Shown: in pieces, positions 62,601-64,000 of the stretch
How the letters are laid out: each line of letters begins with the position of its first letter
Numbering within the stretch: position 1 is the stretch's first letter
Source of the DNA: Halieaceae bacterium UBA5085
GTDB lineage: Bacteria > Pseudomonadota > Gammaproteobacteria > Pseudomonadales > Halieaceae
Assembly (NCBI GenBank): GCA_002414665.1
Contig: DIAF01000003.1
Location: forward strand, 10,178-74,177
DNA: 64,000 nt
Reading direction: 5' to 3'
Notes under the pieces: model-generated
Databases searched by the model: none
What the model was told of the DNA's origin: nothing
The model's input: only the letters and a program-made list of their open reading frames with translations
Program-made: the position numbers and the translations under genes

Positions 62601-64000
62601 TGCGACGAATGCCAGCCCCAGCGTGTGGCGGGTCGGCGACCTTATCGCCATTGAGCAGAAGACCTGGCGCAATGGGGTGAACGAGCCTGCAAAAGACCGT
62701 CGGTCGACCTTTACCTACGATCCGCTGACCGGCTACCGCGTGTCGGAAACCCGCGAACCCGGCGGCGGTGTGGGTATCGAGCTGACGGAAACCCGCGCCT
62801 ATGATGCTGCAGGCAATGTCGTAGCCACCACGCAATCCGGTCCTGGCATCGTCTCGCGCACGTCAACGACGGGGTTTGATAGCAAACTACTCCTCCCGGT
62901 CACCGTCACCAACGCCCTGGGCCATGTACAGTCCACAACCTGGGACCGCAGGCTGGGGGTCATGCTGTCAGAAACCGACCCCAATGGCGTGCAGACCCAG
63001 AAGACGTACAGCGCCTTCGGTCTGCCCAATACAGTGGCGCAGGCCGGCGGCCCCCTGACTGAATACCTGCGCTTTGCCTGCTCGGATGCGTCCTGTGACG
63101 TGATCGATGCCACGACGTATGTCGAGGTGCGCGAAACGGGTGCCGCGACAAAACGCGAGTACTTTGACCGGTTGGGGCGCGTGGTGCGTACGCGCACGCA
63201 GGCGTTTGATGGCCGGCGTGTGAATGTGGATACCGAGTACGACACCGCGGGACGCGTTTATCGGCGGTCGGAACCCTATTTTGACGGTGACACTCCCCAG
63301 TGGAACGTGCCCAGCTACGATAGTCTGGGCAGGGAAGTGGCGCTGACTGCAGTGGATGCCAGTGCGTCCCGCACTACGGTGTACGATGGCTTTGAAACTG
63401 CCGTCACCGACGCGGGCAATCGGGTACGCACCACGCGCATGAACGCCCTGGGCCAGAGTGTCCGCGTGGTCGATGCGCAGAGCCTGGTCAGCGAGTTCGA
63501 TTACGATGCGGTGGGTAACCGAACGCTGGCCACCCATGCCGTGGGTACGGCGCACCAGAGCAGCGTGGCCTATGACTACGACCGTCTGGGCCGTCTTATT
63601 GAGGAAGATGACCCCAACCGGGGGGTGCACGCCTACACCTACGATGCTCTGGGTAACCGCCTGACCGAGGTAACACCCAGGCTCGCCGCCGCGGCACAGA
63701 GCATTGCCTACCAGTACGATCTGCTGAATCGCCCCGTCAGCCGTACCGAGCCGGAAGGAACGACCACCTGGACCTATGACGACGTGACTGCGGGCAACCT
63801 CGGCCTCGGCAAGGTCCACGAAGAGAGCATGACCGGCTACAGCAAGGTGTACAGCTACTCGCCGTTCGCTGATGGCCGGCTGACCGGCACCACGATCACG
63901 ATAGGTACCGAAAGCTATACCACGGTGTACAGCTATGACGCGCAGGGGCGCCCGCTGACCGAGCAGTACCCCGACAATACCACCACGCCGGGCGGCTTTG
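59677..64000 (+). CDS. Giant exported SpvB/FG-GAP/RHS-repeat protein, 3' end outside window
   Basis: The frame is open from 59677 to the right edge, 1441 visible codons with no stop. A signal peptide (LHVVGTLCVLLPAISAPAAI) is followed by an SpvB-like domain (about 45-150: YTIPLELPPARRGLVPDLSL, SYNS, GLGWFLQGTSAITRC). Six calcium-type DxxGDGxxD motifs start at about residues 380, 438, 493, 554, 599 and 718, typical of FG-GAP/VCBS blades. From about residue 1020 on come YD/RHS repeats (YDAAGNVVATT, YDTAGRVYRRS, YDAVGNRTLAT, YDALGNRLTEV, YDAQGRPLTEQ). This order resembles Tc-toxin TcaC/TcdB-type cocoons and RHS proteins, whose C-terminus often carries a variable effector; that part is not visible. 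An in-frame ATG at 59626 is less likely. Confidence 0.88.
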   Translation, partial: MARLLLHVVGTLCVLLPAISAPAAIPPPLSNPDVSPEPALGAEHHGALSGRAAVSAGGNAAYTIPLELPPARRGLVPDLSLSYNSNMQNSIVGLGWFLQGTSAITRCPKTLSQDNESRPVRYDLDDAYCLDGHKLVAVSGTYGAHGTVYRTEIDQFKSIQSWTEAGVPGGPASFEVRTKSGLRLFYGTSSDSRVEGQGSGAVRTWALHRVEDASTNFYRYIYHENTTLGQHYITKIEYNPVPVVGGGGQITWQAPDTEVNFLYEARPDTPTHYEGGSPYQPTPQRIAQIQTRVDGHLVFDYQLTYETVGADDRSRLIRIDRCDGVGECQEPIELEWWDNDVPGYTESTMTVPYFHASGSTGTNSSAAKIGQTHNVPRWHDVNGDGKPDYVLPAPNTHGQFPNSNMSFDVLLSQASGGYLSQTWTTALGGHPKDFSWVDIDGDGRTDIVKVPTGGGTLKTALSTGSGFQDNSGYDNASLSSGSFPNPQYYRLADMNGDGLFDLVRMEETHRYLGGWVYELDVIRVRVYLNTGTGFASSSVLWGGPFPADKYDLLDLTGDGLADLVVNDQRVYANTGHQLEAQWQDFTAPPGGFDVVAYADVDGDGLLDRRVMTWQSNGTWQGVWVCCEVQRNTGTRFLSVQSPVSSKQPAYVIDDNSLLDEYWRAASTSEVETGVGATAPPVLSTDLHVDYSTDSSGTNFNDTTTTYNERMNFFHQWTDLNGDGLNDLTLSRTRYCHTYNVTYSYAGGYVTKKRWRNCEDGELKVFMAHGARLNLLKTVRESFGRETEFTYKPLTDTSVYTKGGSAVFPDYDIQDSTPVVSRLRQSNGIGGYTTTDYRYQGLVRNVQGRGSLGFEKITVDNSDTGILTETEYSQTFPHIAKATRVSTYRASDQRLLSRVTTNYSAQSTAAANVVYSYVDTQIEQRYALEGAPGRLLSTTTTSNSDLDLYGNVGETEVVTVDHENALQHTSLTLRDYATNASPSVWRVGDLIAIEQKTWRNGVNEPAKDRRSTFTYDPLTGYRVSETREPGGGVGIELTETRAYDAAGNVVATTQSGPGIVSRTSTTGFDSKLLLPVTVTNALGHVQSTTWDRRLGVMLSETDPNGVQTQKTYSAFGLPNTVAQAGGPLTEYLRFACSDASCDVIDATTYVEVRETGAATKREYFDRLGRVVRTRTQAFDGRRVNVDTEYDTAGRVYRRSEPYFDGDTPQWNVPSYDSLGREVALTAVDASASRTTVYDGFETAVTDAGNRVRTTRMNALGQSVRVVDAQSLVSEFDYDAVGNRTLATHAVGTAHQSSVAYDYDRLGRLIEEDDPNRGVHAYTYDALGNRLTEVTPRLAAAAQSIAYQYDLLNRPVSRTEPEGTTTWTYDDVTAGNLGLGKVHEESMTGYSKVYSYSPFADGRLTGTTITIGTESYTTVYSYDAQGRPLTEQYPDNTTTPGGF

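Noticed and set aside
59677..64000. Calling the giant protein a Tc-toxin ADP-ribosyltransferase
   Set aside because: SpvB is named for a protein whose toxic domain is separate from the N-terminal domain seen here; no effector domain is visible in the window.
1..64000. CRISPR arrays, insertion sequences, prophage, rRNA and tRNA genes
   Set aside because: I looked for regularly spaced repeats, transposase or integrase motifs and conserved RNA sequences, and saw none; a dedicated scan could still find a short element.

Overview
The window looks like the chromosome of a free-living, GC-rich gammaproteobacterium. The conserved order rpsB-tsf-pyrH-frr-uppS-cdsA-dxr-rseP-bamA-skp-lpxD-fabZ-lpxA-lpxB-rnhB-dnaE, a TonB/ABC cobalamin importer under a cobalamin riboswitch, a large FadE-type acyl-CoA dehydrogenase, an isoquinoline-oxidoreductase-type Mo enzyme and an LLM oxidoreductase suggest a marine Cellvibrionales/Halieaceae-like bacterium. 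That placement is inference from gene content, not a computed phylogeny.

Layout. 1-3.9 kb (minus): a zinc metalloprotease lipoprotein cut by the left edge, a DAHP synthase, a decayed XdhC/MobA remnant and a DUF501 protein. 3.96-9.4 kb (plus): a promoter, a cobalamin riboswitch and a tightly packed btuB-cobO-btuC-btuD-btuF operon for uptake and adenosylation of corrinoids. 9.4-15.5 kb: a Yip1-like membrane protein, a secreted gluzincin-like protein, a lytic transglycosylase with a large unassigned N-terminal region, and a phzF-sstT pair. 15.5-25.4 kb: an iorAB-like pair, O-acetylhomoserine sulfhydrylase, FadE, Fe-SOD, and an Lrp/AsnC regulator divergent from a class-V aminotransferase across an AT-rich operator-like region. 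25.5-29.8 kb: an RND efflux adaptor and pump. 30-34.9 kb: two small proteins and a minus-strand SDR-MFS-LLM-LuxR cluster.

35.0-53.1 kb (minus) is the housekeeping block that joins translation (S2, EF-Ts, RRF), UMP kinase, isoprenoid and phospholipid precursors (UppS, CdsA, Dxr), envelope assembly (RseP, BamA, Skp), lipid A synthesis (LpxD, FabZ, LpxA, LpxB), RNase HII and the replicative polymerase. It has an rpsB promoter and leader, an intrinsic terminator after tsf and a likely separate pyrH promoter. Divergently, map-glnD-dapC-nth (53.5-58.8 kb) covers N-terminal Met removal, nitrogen sensing, lysine/peptidoglycan precursor synthesis and base-excision repair.

59.0-64.0 kb (plus): a small secreted protein of unknown function followed by a very large exported protein with an SpvB-like N-terminal domain, six DxxGDGxxD (FG-GAP/VCBS-like) motifs and YD/RHS repeats, still open at the right edge. 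This is the most accessory-looking part of the window and the best candidate for uncharacterised biology. I saw no rRNA, tRNA, CRISPR array, insertion sequence or prophage.
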